NCBI GenBank assembly: GCA_022393335.1
Contig: JAJEKB010021353.1
Location: 391,730 to 455,729 of the forward strand
Source of the DNA: Macrotrachela quadricornifera
Taxonomy: Eukaryota > Rotifera > Eurotatoria > Philodinida > Philodinidae
Reading direction: 5' to 3'
Length of the DNA stretch: 64,000 nucleotides
The notes under the pieces were generated by a model. It was not told the origin of the DNA. It saw nothing but the letters and a program-made list of their open reading frames with translations, and ran no database searches. This document shows positions 45,066-56,485 of this stretch, in pieces. Numbering within the stretch: position 1 is the stretch's first letter; each line of letters begins with the position of its first letter. The position numbers and the translations under genes were made by a program.

Positions 45066-46671
45066 ATGGGGACACAAGGTGGTGGTTGTGCCCTCACACT
45101 ACAAACATCACAATCATCATATATCAGAGTACCAGTTGAAGGTCAATTATCTACCATCTTAATCGACACTGATGCATCTTATTCATTCATTAGTAAATAT
45201 ATCTTTGAAACAGAGTTCCAAAAGTTTTCTCATTTATTCACACCTGAACATAAATCGATCATGGTGGCTAACAACACTTCAATGGACTCAAACGGATATG
45301 TAAACATGAAAATCGTAATTGGTTCTATTACAACAACAGCGAAATTATGGGTGTTAGAAAATCTTTGTACTGGAATTATACTTGGTTTGGATTGGCTTTC
45401 ATCGGATGCTTGTAAAGCTGGCATCGACTTCGAGAATAACTCTTTATCTATTTCCTTAAGGAACAACAGATCTGCTATATCTCTTTTAAAAATAAATTTT
45501 AATCAACATTATCGTGTTCGTACATGTGACAGATTCACTTTGAACTCAATGGAGGAAAAAATTATCGAAGTTAAAGTTATTGATTTGCCTAATCATGATA
45601 CAGTACAATTCACTCCAACACCTCGGTTCTTATATCACGATCCTATTTTGATGCCACATGCATTAACTAATGTGAAAAACTACAAATCATTAATGACGAT
45701 TACGAATTTGTCAAAGACACCCAAAATAATTAATCAAAACACTCCAATTGGAACTATTGAACTCGAATCACCTAACTCAAGTTGCTTCTCAATTTCATCA
45801 ATTTCATCAACTTCATCTGGACCACAACAACAACAATCATCAATCAATACAGAAGATAAGAAAATGCCTATCCAGGTTAAGAAAACAATTAATGAAATGA
45901 CATATCATCTCAACAAGGAACAACAACAATCATTACTACCGATTCTCTATCAACACTATCAATTATTCGACATATCTGAACCAAAAATTGCAAATACTCA
46001 TATACATCATACAATACCAACGGGAAACAATCACCCAGTGAATTCGAAACCGTATCGAGTGAATCCAGAAAAACAACAAATAATGGATAATGAAATACAC
46101 TCAATGCATACTTCAGGATTAGTTCGACCATCCCAATCAGAATGGTCATATCCAGTAGTATTGGTGAAGAAGAAAGACGGTCGATATAGATTTTGTGTTG
46201 ATTATCGACGTCTCAATCAAATAACAACAAAGGATTCATATCCATTGCCCAACATGGGGGAGACAATTAAACAACTGGACGGGTCATCATATTTTTCAAA
46301 ATTAGATTTAAAAAGTGGCTATTTTCAACTCCCAATTGATGAAAATGACAAGCCTGAAACAGCCTTCGTTACGAGTAGAGGTCTGTTGGAGTTCAATGTC
46401 CTCCCACAGGGCCTCAAGAACGCTCCACCATCTTTTCAAAGAGTACTTAACAATCTATTGGCAAGTGGACGATGGCAATTTAGTTTAATCTACTTGGACG
46501 ACATCATTATCTTCTCAAAATCTTTCAAGGAACATTGTGAACACTTAACAATGTTTTATTGGTATTAAACAAAGCAAATTTTCAAGTGAATCCACCCAAA
46601 TGTTCATTTGTAAAACCGGAAATGGATTACCTTGGACACACAATTAACTGTGATGGATTCAAACCACTTAA
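45066..46671 (+). pseudogene. gypsy pol, protease and reverse transcriptase part
   Basis: The 500-codon frame starts MGTQGGGCALTLQ. Protease: STILIDTDASYSFIS at about residue 30-45; the family motif is D-T/S-G, and here the Gly codon reads GAT (Asp), so the active site should be dead. ILGLDWL is the C-terminal protease block. Reverse transcriptase: VNSKPYRVNPEKQQIMDNEI, SEWSYPVVLVKKKDG, RFCVDYRRLN, FSKLDLKSGYFQL, NVLPQGLKNAP and the catalytic YLDDIIIFSK. After CEHLT the loss of one A near 46547 shifts the frame; the next frame gives LVLNKANFQVNPPKCSFVKP and MDYLGHTINCDGFKPL, ending at the TTAA element. Confidence 0.9.
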
Positions 46672-47396
46672 GGCCTCCCCCCCCTCAAAAAAGTTCATTT
46701 TCGGCAGAAACATCGAAATGAAGATAAATGCATGGGAAGATAGCCCGTCATCAGATCTTTCAGAAACACTATGGATTTTCTTTCGACGCCTCGTTTCTAG
46801 CCAGATTTTTGATGATTTCCGCGATATAGTACTCAAAAAACAGGCTTTTTCTGAAAAAATGGAAAATCTTTTTCATTTTTTCTCAGAGCATGATTTCGAC
46901 GGAGTAGCGCCACCGCTTCTCTTCCCCAGTACAATATGAAGCCAAATCATTTTTTTTGTTTGAAAGCTTGTCTCTAGGGCTAGCCTACCTCGTGGCCCTT
47001 TTTCCAAAATAAGCCTTTTATTATCATATAAAAGTACATCTGTCCGGAAAAAACACCATTTTTTAGGGGTTTTTCGAGTCATCGAACTTTTCATCTTTTT
47101 TTTTTCGCTTAAAAAGGCAAATTTAAAAAAAAGGGCCACGAGGTAGGCTAGTCCTGGAGACAAGCTTTCAAACAAAAAAAAAAAAATTGTCTATGTAATG
47201 ATGGGTCATGGAGATTTTTTGGCGCTAAGCTAAGCCTTTTTTTGACCCTTGTTTTGTCCATATCTCCGTCAAAGGTCGGGGGATCGAGCTGAAAATTTTA
47301 CCACAGCCTCCTCACTACAGCCCCCACATATGCTCCAAATTTCAGCCCGTTTGCATTGACCAGGACTGAGATCGATTTTTGAGGGGGGGGGAGGCC
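46672..47396. mobile_element. 725-bp non-autonomous TTAA element inside gypsy pol
   Basis: Flanked by TTAA (46668-46671 and 47397-47400). Left end GGCCTCCCCCCCCTCAAAAAA, read with its inverted right end TTTTTGAGGGGGGGGGAGGCC. The architecture equals the 708-bp element at 995-1702 (GGCC, C-run, TCAAAAA). Inside, GCCTACCTCGTGGCCCTTTT (about 46983) recurs inverted at about 47132, as does GAAAGCTTGTCTC at about 46960 and 47157, forming a long hairpin. Removing it with one TTAA joins KPL to NTNIDAIIKV in frame. Confidence 0.93.
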
Positions 47397-47400
47397 TTAA

Positions 47401-48160
47401 TACCAATATTGATGCTATTATTAAAGTACCTAATCCACGAACAGCAAAACAAGTACATTCATTCCTTCAAATGGCTAATTTTTATCGTAAATTTATCCAT
47501 AATTTTACAGAGCTAACTCGTCCTCTACGACCATTCCAACAGAAGAATATGAAATTTTATTGGGGCGACAAGGAACAACTAGCATGGAATGGATTAAAAA
47601 CAGCATTAACAACACCACTAGTCTTTCTAAATTTTCCTAAATATGATATTAAAACAAAGAAAAAATTCTTATATATACTTTCAACTGATGCATCAAACTT
47701 TGGTATAGCTGGTGCTTTGAAACAACAGACACCAGATGGACTTAAACCGATTGTATATATATCTCGAACATTAAATGCAGCAGAACGAAATTATTCAACA
47801 TTTGAAAGAGAATGCCTTGGGATTATTTGGTCAGTAACAAAATTGCGAGATTATCTTGCTGATGAATCCTTTGTCATCGAAACTGATCAACAACCAGCTC
47901 GAAATATTCATTTAAATCGTTCATCAACAAATAGAAGAGTTAATAACTGGAAATTACAACTCCAAGATTATGATATAATCGAGATTAAACATAAACCTGG
48001 AACAAGAAATTGTGATGCTGATTATATGTCACGCCATCCATTAATTAATAAAGAAGAAACCAATGATGAATTAGATGGTATGTGTGTGATAATGACAAGA
48101 TCAAAAACCAAAACAACAAAATACAACAATAAATCATTCTTTGTCGACTTCACCATCGTC
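47401..48160 (+). pseudogene. gypsy pol, RNase H part
   Basis: Continues reverse transcriptase after the insertion: RTAKQVHSFLQMANFYRKFI (connection), then RNase H with ILSTDASNFGIAGAL (first Asp), FERECLGIIWSV (Glu) and IETDQQPAR (TDxxx, normally TDHK/TDHQ). It ends with KHKPGTRNCDADYMSRH, the usual junction before integrase. A one-base shift near 48130 separates it from integrase. Confidence 0.9.
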
Positions 48161-49406
48161 TACCACATCTTTAACATCGTCTGACACACAACATTTATCA
48201 CCTCTGGATCCCTATCGATTAAAACATGAACAAACTAATGATCCAGAAATTCAACAACTAATTTCGGAATGTAAGAGTAAGCATAATTCTACGTATTCAA
48301 TAATCAAGGGTGTTCTTCATACACAATTAAAAAATGGAAAATATGTACCAATTATTCCTATCACATTAAGAAATGAAATTCTTCATTCATTTCATGATCA
48401 TCCTACCACTGGACACTCCGGTGGAGACAAAACGTGGTACCGACTCAAAGATCGATGTTCTTGGCGAAATATTCGTCAAGATGTAATCCATTATATTCAA
48501 TCATGTTCCGCATGTGCAAAACATAATATTCGACGACATAAACCACCAGGTCAAATGCAATTAATTGAACCTCCAGGTGAAATATTTGATTTAGTACAAA
48601 TGGATTTTACAGGACCACTCAAAACATCAACTAATGGAAATCGATATGTCATATCTGTGACAGACTATCTGTCAAAATATGTCATTAGTAAAGCTGTTTC
48701 CGATGATTCCGCACAAACTGCCGCTGAATTTCTCGTTGATATATCATTGGCATTTGGACCTCCACATCAACTACAAACTGATCGTGGTTCACATTGCACA
48801 TCTACAGTCTTTGAACAGATTGCAAAGAAACTGGGATGTGTTCATACAGTATCAACACCTTATCATCCTCAGTCACAAGGTGTCATTGAAAGATTCAATG
48901 CAACTTTCAAGCAACAACTGGTTAAATATACAAATGAACATTACGACGATTGGGATGATTATCTTCAAACAGTGGTCGCATCGTACAATAGTGCTGTTCA
49001 TCAAGTAACACAATTTACTCCATTTCAAATATTTCATAAACGAAAACCAGTCTCAGTATTTGATCCTGCAAGAAAACATATTACTATACCAAGAGTAAAT
49101 GATTATTGGAACTATTTCCTTCAATTTGAAAAAATTTATATGGTTCAAGTGAGACGGAATATTCGACAGCAACAAGTACAATCAAAACGTCGATTTGATC
49201 GAAATAAACCAAATATACAATTTGTTATTGGGCAACAAGTCTTTATCGTCAAACCAGGAATACATCCTGCATTTGGAGAATTGTATGATGGACCTTACAC
49301 AATCATTAAACAATTGGGACCTCTAACATTTGATGTTGCTGGTATTTACGATAAGGTGAAACGAGTTCATTCATCACAAATGAAGCTTTTCCTCGAACGA
49401 GAATAA
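48161..49406 (+). CDS. gypsy integrase
   Basis: About 415 codons open in one frame (from 48141) to TAA at 49406. N-terminal HHCC finger: FHDHPTTGHSGGDKTWYRLK with CSACAKHN. Catalytic core D-D-E: LVQMDFTGPL, QTDRGSHCTS, and YHPQSQGVIERFNATFKQQL with the Glu. The C-terminal domain has the GPY/F module (LYDGPYTIIKQLGPLTFDV). No chromodomain. All metal-binding and catalytic residues are present, so this domain looks intact although separated from the rest of pol by a frameshift. Confidence 0.93.
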
Positions 49407-49692
49407 TTTCATCCGATGAACAATATCAACTTCACCAATATATGCTCCTATCTAACTCCCAGTATTTGAATTGCAACAATATTTTTTTCCTGTAGTATAT
49501 CGAGAAGGTGGCAACTCTCCAAGAGCATATACTGATACACAATACATATCATTAACAACAGCAAAGAAATATCCACACGGTGACAATTAACATCTCTTTT
49601 AAGTTAACGTTTCCTATATATATATATTTTTTTTTTCTCTCTTTTCTCTCTCTAGTCGATGTGGTATACTACATCTGATTGGGACGGGGAGG
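49407..49692. other. Gypsy 3' untranslated region and polypurine tract
   Basis: Non-coding region between integrase and the 3' LTR with a (TA)n and T-rich run at about 49615-49650, ending in the purine tract GGGACGGGGAGG. Confidence 0.8.
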
Positions 49693-50028
49693 TGTAAGCG
49701 AACATACAGAAGATTCGTTCGCTCTATCTATCACATATGTGTCACTTGGTATTTTCCTTCTTTTCTCTTCTCTTCTTTCTTATGTCACATATACGTGTAT
49801 TTTTCTATTTCTGTCTGTCATATATGTTTGGTCTTTTCCTTTCGTTCTCTATGTGTCATCTTTTCATATGTATTATATCTAATGGGATTTTCTTGATCGT
49901 TCAACCTCGATCATCCGTTGGATATTTCCTAAAGAGGGATGATGTCCTATCCTATATATAGCTGATGATTTTTCATAAATAAACACACAGAGTTAGACAC
50001 TGAACACCAGTCAAATAAGACCGTAACA
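49693..50028 (+). repeat. 3' LTR
   Basis: TGTAAGCGAAC to GTAACA, 336 bp. It abuts AGGTC at 50029-50033 and lies about 10 bp downstream of the stop codon of the death-effector-domain gene. Confidence 0.95.
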
Positions 50029-50038
50029 AGGTCATTCT

Positions 50039-50790
50039 TTAACGCACTTTTGACTCACCTGATGTCGTGTTCGCGCTAGTGATACATCTTCTCCATAATA
50101 TAGTCATTGATGGAAGAGCGAAGAACAACAACATACCGGTGATGAGTAGAAAGCATTCACGAATATTAAATTGTTTTGTAAACATCATATTGATTAAACG
50201 ACATTTGTGAGTAGATTTTTTCTTTTCTTTATACGTCATAACTGGTAACTCTTTTTCGTTAGTGTTACCAGTAACATCCATAAGTGAAGTCGTGAGATGT
50301 ACAGTAGACATTGAATCAGGTATATCAGGCATTCTTCCTAAAAAAAGTTTTTTTTTAAACGTCGACAAAGTCTAGTCTCTTGTTTGTACGAACTAAATGA
50401 AACATTTTTATCATCTTCATTGTCGTTCAAAAGAATATCTTGTATTGATAAACTTCGTTGACTGTAGTGTTCTTGGGTTCCTTGATACTCTGAAAGATAT
50501 ATATTACAGGAAGAAAAAAGAAAAATAAACAAACGTTTAAGTCGTTTTGCGGCATCATAACAATGTATTTTTCCGAATGCTTCAATAAGATAATCACAAT
50601 CTTGATAACTAATGATTGATTTATCAAAAAGAGATTGAAATACATTAAGTGTTCCTTTGAATGATGGATCATCTTGCAAATATCTGGGAATGTCTTCACC
50701 GATCAGAAAATGTAGATTGTGTCGATCTTTCTCTGATAGAAGATCTTGTATTTTGAGCAACACAGCTCGAAAATCAAATTGTCGACTCAT
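50039..50790 (-). CDS. Death-effector-domain protein with C-terminal membrane segment
   Basis: ATG at 50790 gives MSRQFDFRAVLLKIQDLLSE, then HNLHFLIGEDIPRYL, VFQSLFDKSIISYQD and LIEAFGKIHCYDAAKRLK: the six-helix DED layout of FADD and caspase-8 type adaptors, which assemble death-signalling complexes. A 45-bp intron (50490-50534, GTTTGT to TTTCAG) fits between RLK and QYQGTQEHYSQRSLSIQD. In the A8/T7 homopolymer at 50340-50355 the frame ends at KKNFF; one base shifted, it continues GRMPDIPDSMSTVHLTTSLM and a hydrophobic segment ECFLLITGMLLFFALPSMTI, then stops at 50039. A homopolymer error is a good alternative to true decay. The gypsy element inserted just after the stop codon, probably in the 3' UTR. 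Confidence 0.7.
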
Positions 50791-51982
50791 GTGATAATAA
50801 GAAATCGCTTTGGGTTAAATGGCAATAGATGATCAAAAATTACGATTCTTTTCTACAATGACGAAGACAAAAATATCTCTAAAACATATACACTTCATGT
50901 AAGACGACGCTATATGATGAAGAAAAGGAAAAAAATAATAAACAAATGGTATTTTTTATCTTTCCCATGCCATCGAGGCATATCAAAAGACAAGACAGAC
51001 ATAACCAAAAAAGAAAAGAGAGAAAACGTCGAAGGAATGAAAAGGAAAGTGGTAAGATTGAGTACAGTACGAGGGAAGACGATAATACTTTACTTTTTTA
51101 GAACATTTATGTACAACAAACTTCGTAGCAATGTTTCCCGAACAGAACTCCGAATGGGATGGGATGGGACAAATTTTTCATCCCATGATTCACACAACTT
51201 ATCCCATCCCATCTCATGGGATTCACAACAAATTTCATCCCACCCCATGGGATGCGTTACATTATATCAAAACTGTAGTGAAAATCGAGATTTTCTAAAT
51301 ATAGCTTATTAAATGAAAGAGTCACTGTCCTTTATTTTACAGTATATCCATGATTATTTGCAAATTGATAATACTAACATAGAAGACGACATTAAATAGA
51401 TAATGAAACAAATATCAATAGTATTTTTCTAAAACGGTACTTGTTCATTTTCGACACACTCCCTCACTCAGTGTTCTGTATATGTTAAGTATATTAGTTA
51501 GAAACGGCGGTATGTTAAAAGTAAACTAGGATCTCTAAAACATTAATAGAAGAAAATATGTATATTTATTTTTTTCATATTTTTAATTTAAGCGATATCT
51601 TTTATCTTCTTATTTAACAATACCTGACGAAGAGGTGATTTACCAATGAAGAAAAGGAATAAACAGATCACCTATTTCTACCAATTATCACAGTCAACAT
51701 CTTTATATAATAATTTATTTCTCCAAAGACCTAATTAAATGTCCTATCGCATTCGGAGTCTTGGTCCCGAATATAACGGATTTGAAAAGAATATTTTTAA
51801 TAGAATATAGAAAATTGTTAGGTCCAATTAACGCTGTTGTGCATACATTTATATATAAAGCTAATCCGATCATCCTTACATAAACCTAACGAATATTTAT
51901 ACGAATAGATAACCGATAAATGCAGTTGGAAAATTAAGAAAAATGCCTACCAGACCATAAGAAAAGATATCAATAGTAGGTG
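50791..51982. other. Intergenic stretch with GGGAT-rich patch
   Basis: No gene is supported. At 51155-51255 there are repeated GATGGGATGGGA and TCCCATCCCAT words, partly palindromic, a short simple-sequence patch. Confidence 0.45.
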
Positions 51983-52045
51983 AGACCAGCTGCCATAATC
52001 TAAATCTCATTTCAGCTACGAAGATGATCCTAGCACTTACGATCA
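51983..52045 (-). ncRNA. Eroded hammerhead-type sequence
   Basis: The minus strand reads ATGGCAGCTGGTCTCACC at its 3' side, like the tails of the ribozymes at 14594 and 20748, but the CTGANGA core and stem II are not intact. Interpreted as a relic. Confidence 0.35.
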
Positions 52046-53344
52046 ATGATGATTCATTAACCTTTGTATTCCCAAACCTCTTTTAGTCACAAAAAAAATC
52101 CAATCTATTATCAAATGAATAGTCAGTAAAAAGTGTATTAGTCCCATAAATAACTTGATGAAAAAATAGTAAAGAGACAGACTTTGTTTATTTGGAACAA
52201 GTAATACAAACAATGCATTTCACACGATCGGAAGAAGTGAACCAAGCTCCTTAAAGCATAGGCGGAGGAGCGTGTTCAGTCTTAGTAAGGCTTATACGTG
52301 TTCTTTCCCTCTTATCGAAATTTGACGACTCAAAGTAAAAGAATATGTAAAAATGAATATGACTAGAAGCGCAAAAAAAAACGTCTTCTCAGTTCGTTCT
52401 TGGATTGAAAACTATTGCAAGCGCAGAAGATTATGAGGATGCCAATACCGAGAGTCGAAACTAGTGCTAAGTCTTTTCTGTGGTCTATAATGCGCGCAAT
52501 GTCTTGCTTCATACATAAAAATTCGATGCAAAAAAGTGAGACTTTGAGAAAACTCCATTACATCGTGTGAACTTAGGGATGCAACAAACGCAAAGCTTTG
52601 GGTTTCATTCCAAAAAGATTTGGGTTTGGTTTCACAAACAGATTTGGTTTGGGTTTGGATTTGTTTCGTAGATGTTTATTTGGATTTGCATTTGCATTTG
52701 TTTTTTTCACATTTAGGTTTGATACAAATCTATTCTGACATTTTTAGATTTGGATTTGGATTTGATGCTATTATTTGGGTTTGGTTTAGATTTGTTCTAA
52801 AAGTTTCAAACCCTTTAAGTTTGACAACGTAAAATGTTTTTAATTATACATTCCATTTTATTCAAGTGCTATTCAACAGTCGTAATTTCAACAACAGAAT
52901 GTTTCTATATGTTCTATCATTCGGTTGGGTGCCTCATCCGCTCTTTCAATAATTACTTTCATTACGTCAACATTATCACTAGATAAATATGGCGCTCTTA
53001 ATGTAGTTGATATATTTTCTAACAAAATACAACGTTTGTATAACATAATAAACCGAAAACACTGATATAAAATTATGAAAGGCGTTGTTCCCTTTCGATT
53101 TTCATAAAACGATTTGACTGAGTCTTCTTGTACTTCTTCGTTACTTTAGTTGCGTGCAACTGTAAATTGTCTAGGCTCAACAATAGTCGTGTGCGCATAT
53201 GATCCATATAGACATCTTTTCCATGACTCTTTAACTTTATTTTGAATTTTTTAGACTGCAAAATTTACTAGAATATCTAAGAAATTCCCACTAACGTAAT
53301 TGGATATTGATCGACTACACTGAAGTTACCAATCCAAGTGAAAG
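52046..53344. other. Intergenic stretch with GGTTTG/GGATTT-rich repeat
   Basis: At 52570-52800, after TTAGGGATGCAACAAACGC, there are many GGGTTTGG and GGATTTGG words, similar in style to the ends of the 5.66-kb element, so probably a diverged relative. No gene is supported in the rest. Confidence 0.45.
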
Positions 53345-53779
53345 ATGCGTGAAGACCTTCAAACTCAACTCTATGCTGACTTTCCTCATCTTTTCTGGCA
53401 AGCATCACTTTCAAGGGAACAGTCTTCTATGCATTGGAGTTTGTGTATTGCTGACGGATGGGAACCGATTCTGAGACAATTATGCCAACGTTTGACGAGT
53501 ATTTTGGTCAATGACATGGGTCTTGATCTTCATTCAAATGAGGCAAGACAATATACCTTTACGTAAGTTAAGAAAAAATTTGGAAGAATTCGTACATTTA
53601 TGAGTGCAACTACGCTAGCTATGAGTAAAGCTGCCAAGGATGCTGAAGACATGTCCAGCCGCATTTGTGAACTGTGCGGAGCACCAGGTAATTTGATGAA
53701 CAAACCATTAGGCTATTTAGCCACGTTATGCGTAAATTGTGCAAATGACAACATGGAAACGGTTATGATGGAAACATAA
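53345..53779 (+). pseudogene. Bacterial/phage-type protein with CxxC zinc knuckle, one stop
   Basis: 144 codons in one frame, starting MREDLQTQLYADFPHLFWQA. The blocks CIADGWEPILRQLCQRL, VKKKFGRIRTFMSA and CELCGAPGNL with LCVNCAND match the layout of small hypothetical proteins common in prophages and bacterial genomes (DGWEP, then VKEKFG.LR, then CE.CG.PG and C..C). TAA at 53564-53566 sits directly before VKKKFG, where CAA (Gln) would be expected. It has no intron. Function is unknown; the paired CxxC suggest zinc binding. A transfer from bacteria or phage is the simplest reading. Confidence 0.65.
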
Positions 53780-55234
53780 ACAATCTTAAAAAAAATACTG
53801 AAGTTTTGTCAATCGAAGCGAACAGAGAAATTAGTAGAACAATTATGGAATCAGGCATTCTCTCATTAAGGTTTCTTTCATTTTACTAAATAAAATGTTA
53901 AAGATCATATTATTTCGATTGATTTAGTACCGAATAGATTGCTATATAACAATCAATCAAACATTTCTATCAGTCAGTTTCAAGGTAATCTAATCGTAAA
54001 TATTCAATCAATCTATAGAACTAGAATTAATTACTGGTCATTGCGAAGTTTATGAATTATTCTCTGCGAATTTTTTTTACTGAAGTAAGATTACGTAATA
54101 TATATCTTATAGAAATACTTTTTATCATAATATAATGTGGATAATACAATAAATAATATACGAAAATAAATGAAAACACCGAAACTATTGTGGAGACACA
54201 TGAATGTTGTAAAATAATATTCTTACGATATCACAAAGATTCTTCCAAATTTTATATTTTTTCTGTATATTTGAAACTGCATTAAAGATTTAAAGAAACC
54301 ATGATGTTTGAAAATGTGCTCAGAAAGACATAAAACGATAAAAAATCACACTGAAGAACATCATCATGTGAAAAAATATTACAGGAAGTATCAACAATTT
54401 TTTTAAATTATTTAAAACTTTTTGAAACTATTCAGTTAAAAAGAATCAAAGTTTTCAAAGATTGAGGGATAAAATTATCATCGTTATCGTCTTCTGATAT
54501 TCAAAATAGTGGCATAAAGTTCCAGTTCTGGAAACACTGAATTATCCGCAGGAAGTACATTCCTGAGAGAGACATTTCTCTCATATCGGATGCACCATCT
54601 CCTCAGAGAGAAGAAAATATTTATCTAAAAAATTCTGGATATAGTAATCCAAGTCTAATTCATTTAATGATTTCTTCTAGCAGCAATTTAATCAATTTAT
54701 CCATTATTTGACTAATTTCCTCACCATTAGAAGTTTAACATGAAAATTCATAAATGACGCTAATGAAAGTCCCTTTTTTACGTTATTTATTCTATGAATG
54801 ATATAAATAAAGTTTATATATGATCACTGAAGAGACTTCACTTCACGAAAAAAATCTGATATTTCTGTTCTTTTTCTTCTGCTGTGTTCGTTCTAGAAGG
54901 AGAAAAAAATAGCCGACGTCTCTTTCTCATCACTTAAACTAATACAATTTGTTTGATGGATTGCTTTCGATACCTCACTCTCTTACAAAAAAACGGAGGC
55001 TGATAGATTTTAGACGTTATTGTTAAAACAAGCTGAAAAACAGTTATTTCACCGATGCATCACATGTGTGCATGCGAAAGTTATATCAATATAAACAATA
55101 ATACAATACATATATATTCACGACTGTTGATCGATGAAATGTACAAACGAATAGGATTTACTTTGCAAAAACAAAGTTATTTCTTTTGTGTCGAAAATAT
55201 TCTATTCAATTAACAAGTTTGATAAAGAAAAACG
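53780..55234. other. AT-rich intergenic stretch
   Basis: No supported gene over about 1.4 kb; mostly A/T runs and short stops in all frames. Confidence 0.45.
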
Positions 55235-55456
55235 ATGCCAACTAGTAGTGCAGCTGTATCAGGTGAATTTAACCCAACTCCATATGAAACACATACAACA
55301 AAATCGGTAATATGTCTATTTTAATCATATTAGTTAGAGTAAAATCATCTTTTATTTCATTATTCTAACAAAAATAAATGCAGAAACCTCGAATTGAAAT
55401 CCGAGCGTTATGTGTACTTCAAAAAGTGAAGCTGACGACAAATTTGTTTTGATAAA
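55235..55456 (+). CDS. Hypothetical short two-exon gene
   Basis: ATG at 55235 gives MPTSSAAVSGEFNPTPYETH, TTKS, followed by GTAATATG. After about 75 bp an AAATGCAG acceptor (55382) is followed by KPRIEIRALCVLQKVKLTTN, LF and a stop. The product would be about 46 residues with no known domain. The splice sites make it plausible, but it may be the 5' remnant of a larger gene. Confidence 0.3.
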
Positions 55457-55489
55457 TCTGCCTGAAAAAATTCATCTTTGAGCGCACTA

Positions 55490-55565
55490 AGGAACTACTC
55501 CTTAGGCCCTATGGATGCCCTCTTTTGTCCCGTAGAACGTGACGAGGAGTTAGTTCCTAAGACTT
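55490..55565. repeat. Small inverted repeat
   Basis: TAAGGAACTACTCCTTAGG at 55498 and GAGGAGTTAGTTCCTAAG at 55542 can pair around a CCCTCTTTTG loop. A hairpin of unknown role or a tiny TIR element. Confidence 0.5.
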
Positions 55566-56485
55566 TATTTATTTGTATAAATGAAAATTTGTTTTTCAGT
55601 TAAAGCTTGTTTCATACTATATTCCATATTATAAACTCATGTTAATTAAGTCAAAGTGTGGTACGAATTGCTGGGGATTATCCTCAAACGGTAAAAGCGC
55701 ATCATAATGAGTACCGTTGTAGCAAATACAAAATTTTAGCTTATTCATCTCGGACTTGTATCCTATATATTTTAGATGGCCGCCAGCTGTTCCTTTACTG
55801 AATTGATCGACTAATTCCCGTAAACTAATGTTCAATGAAATATAATGTCTATTTGTTGGATCACTGTTAAACTAAATATATGAATAGACATGATGAGATA
55901 GAACTATCGAAAGAGAACTATATAAACAGTTGCCATCTGCAGTCGTATAAGTTCTAGCATAAATTGAATCGAACGCTTGAACAGAATATACTGTTTTCGA
56001 CGTTAACCGGACGAATCGGTCTTTATTATGCATAGTTAGAAATGGTGATTTTTCAATTAAATCATTGATTATTTGAGCTCGACTTGAAATTTGAACAGTG
56101 TCTGTAATATTATTAAAATCAAGTACAAGAAGAAAGTGATCGAGAATCTTTCTTGAGTTTGAATCAATGATTTTATAATTTTCAAAAGAAGATTGTTCAT
56201 CGATTTCCATCATATCAGACTGAGCATTAATCTGAAGATTTTTAAGATTAAAAGTCATATCTATATCGATTTGTTCGTTTTCGTCAACTATTTCATAACG
56301 ATCAAAGGAGAATTCTTCATCGACTTCCATCATATCAGACTAATCATAAATTTTAAGATCTTTTAGACTAAAAGGTATATGTGTACGAATTTGTTTAATT
56401 TCATCAACATGAAATTCTGTCAAAATTCCATGTTTTCTTATCCATATTGGTTTATGGAAACTTGTAAGGCTTTCAAAATAATTAG

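Larger units (their letters stand above)
43470..50028 (+). mobile_element. Ty3/gypsy LTR retrotransposon
   Basis: 6559 bp including a 725-bp insertion. Two 336-bp LTRs are flanked by AGGTC (43465-43469 and 50029-50033). Order: LTR, gag, protease, reverse transcriptase, RNase H, integrase, LTR. A polypurine tract, GGGACGGGGAGG, lies directly before the 3' LTR (49681-49692). The order RT-RH-INT places it in Ty3/gypsy. Several frameshifts and a damaged protease motif make it non-autonomous. Confidence 0.95.

Noticed and set aside
44163..45097. Minus-strand open frames over gag
   Set aside because: Shadows of the plus-strand gag, which has recognisable capsid-like sequence.
51155..51255. Interstitial telomeric sequence (GGGAT words)
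   Set aside because: Short, irregular and on both strands; not a regular array.
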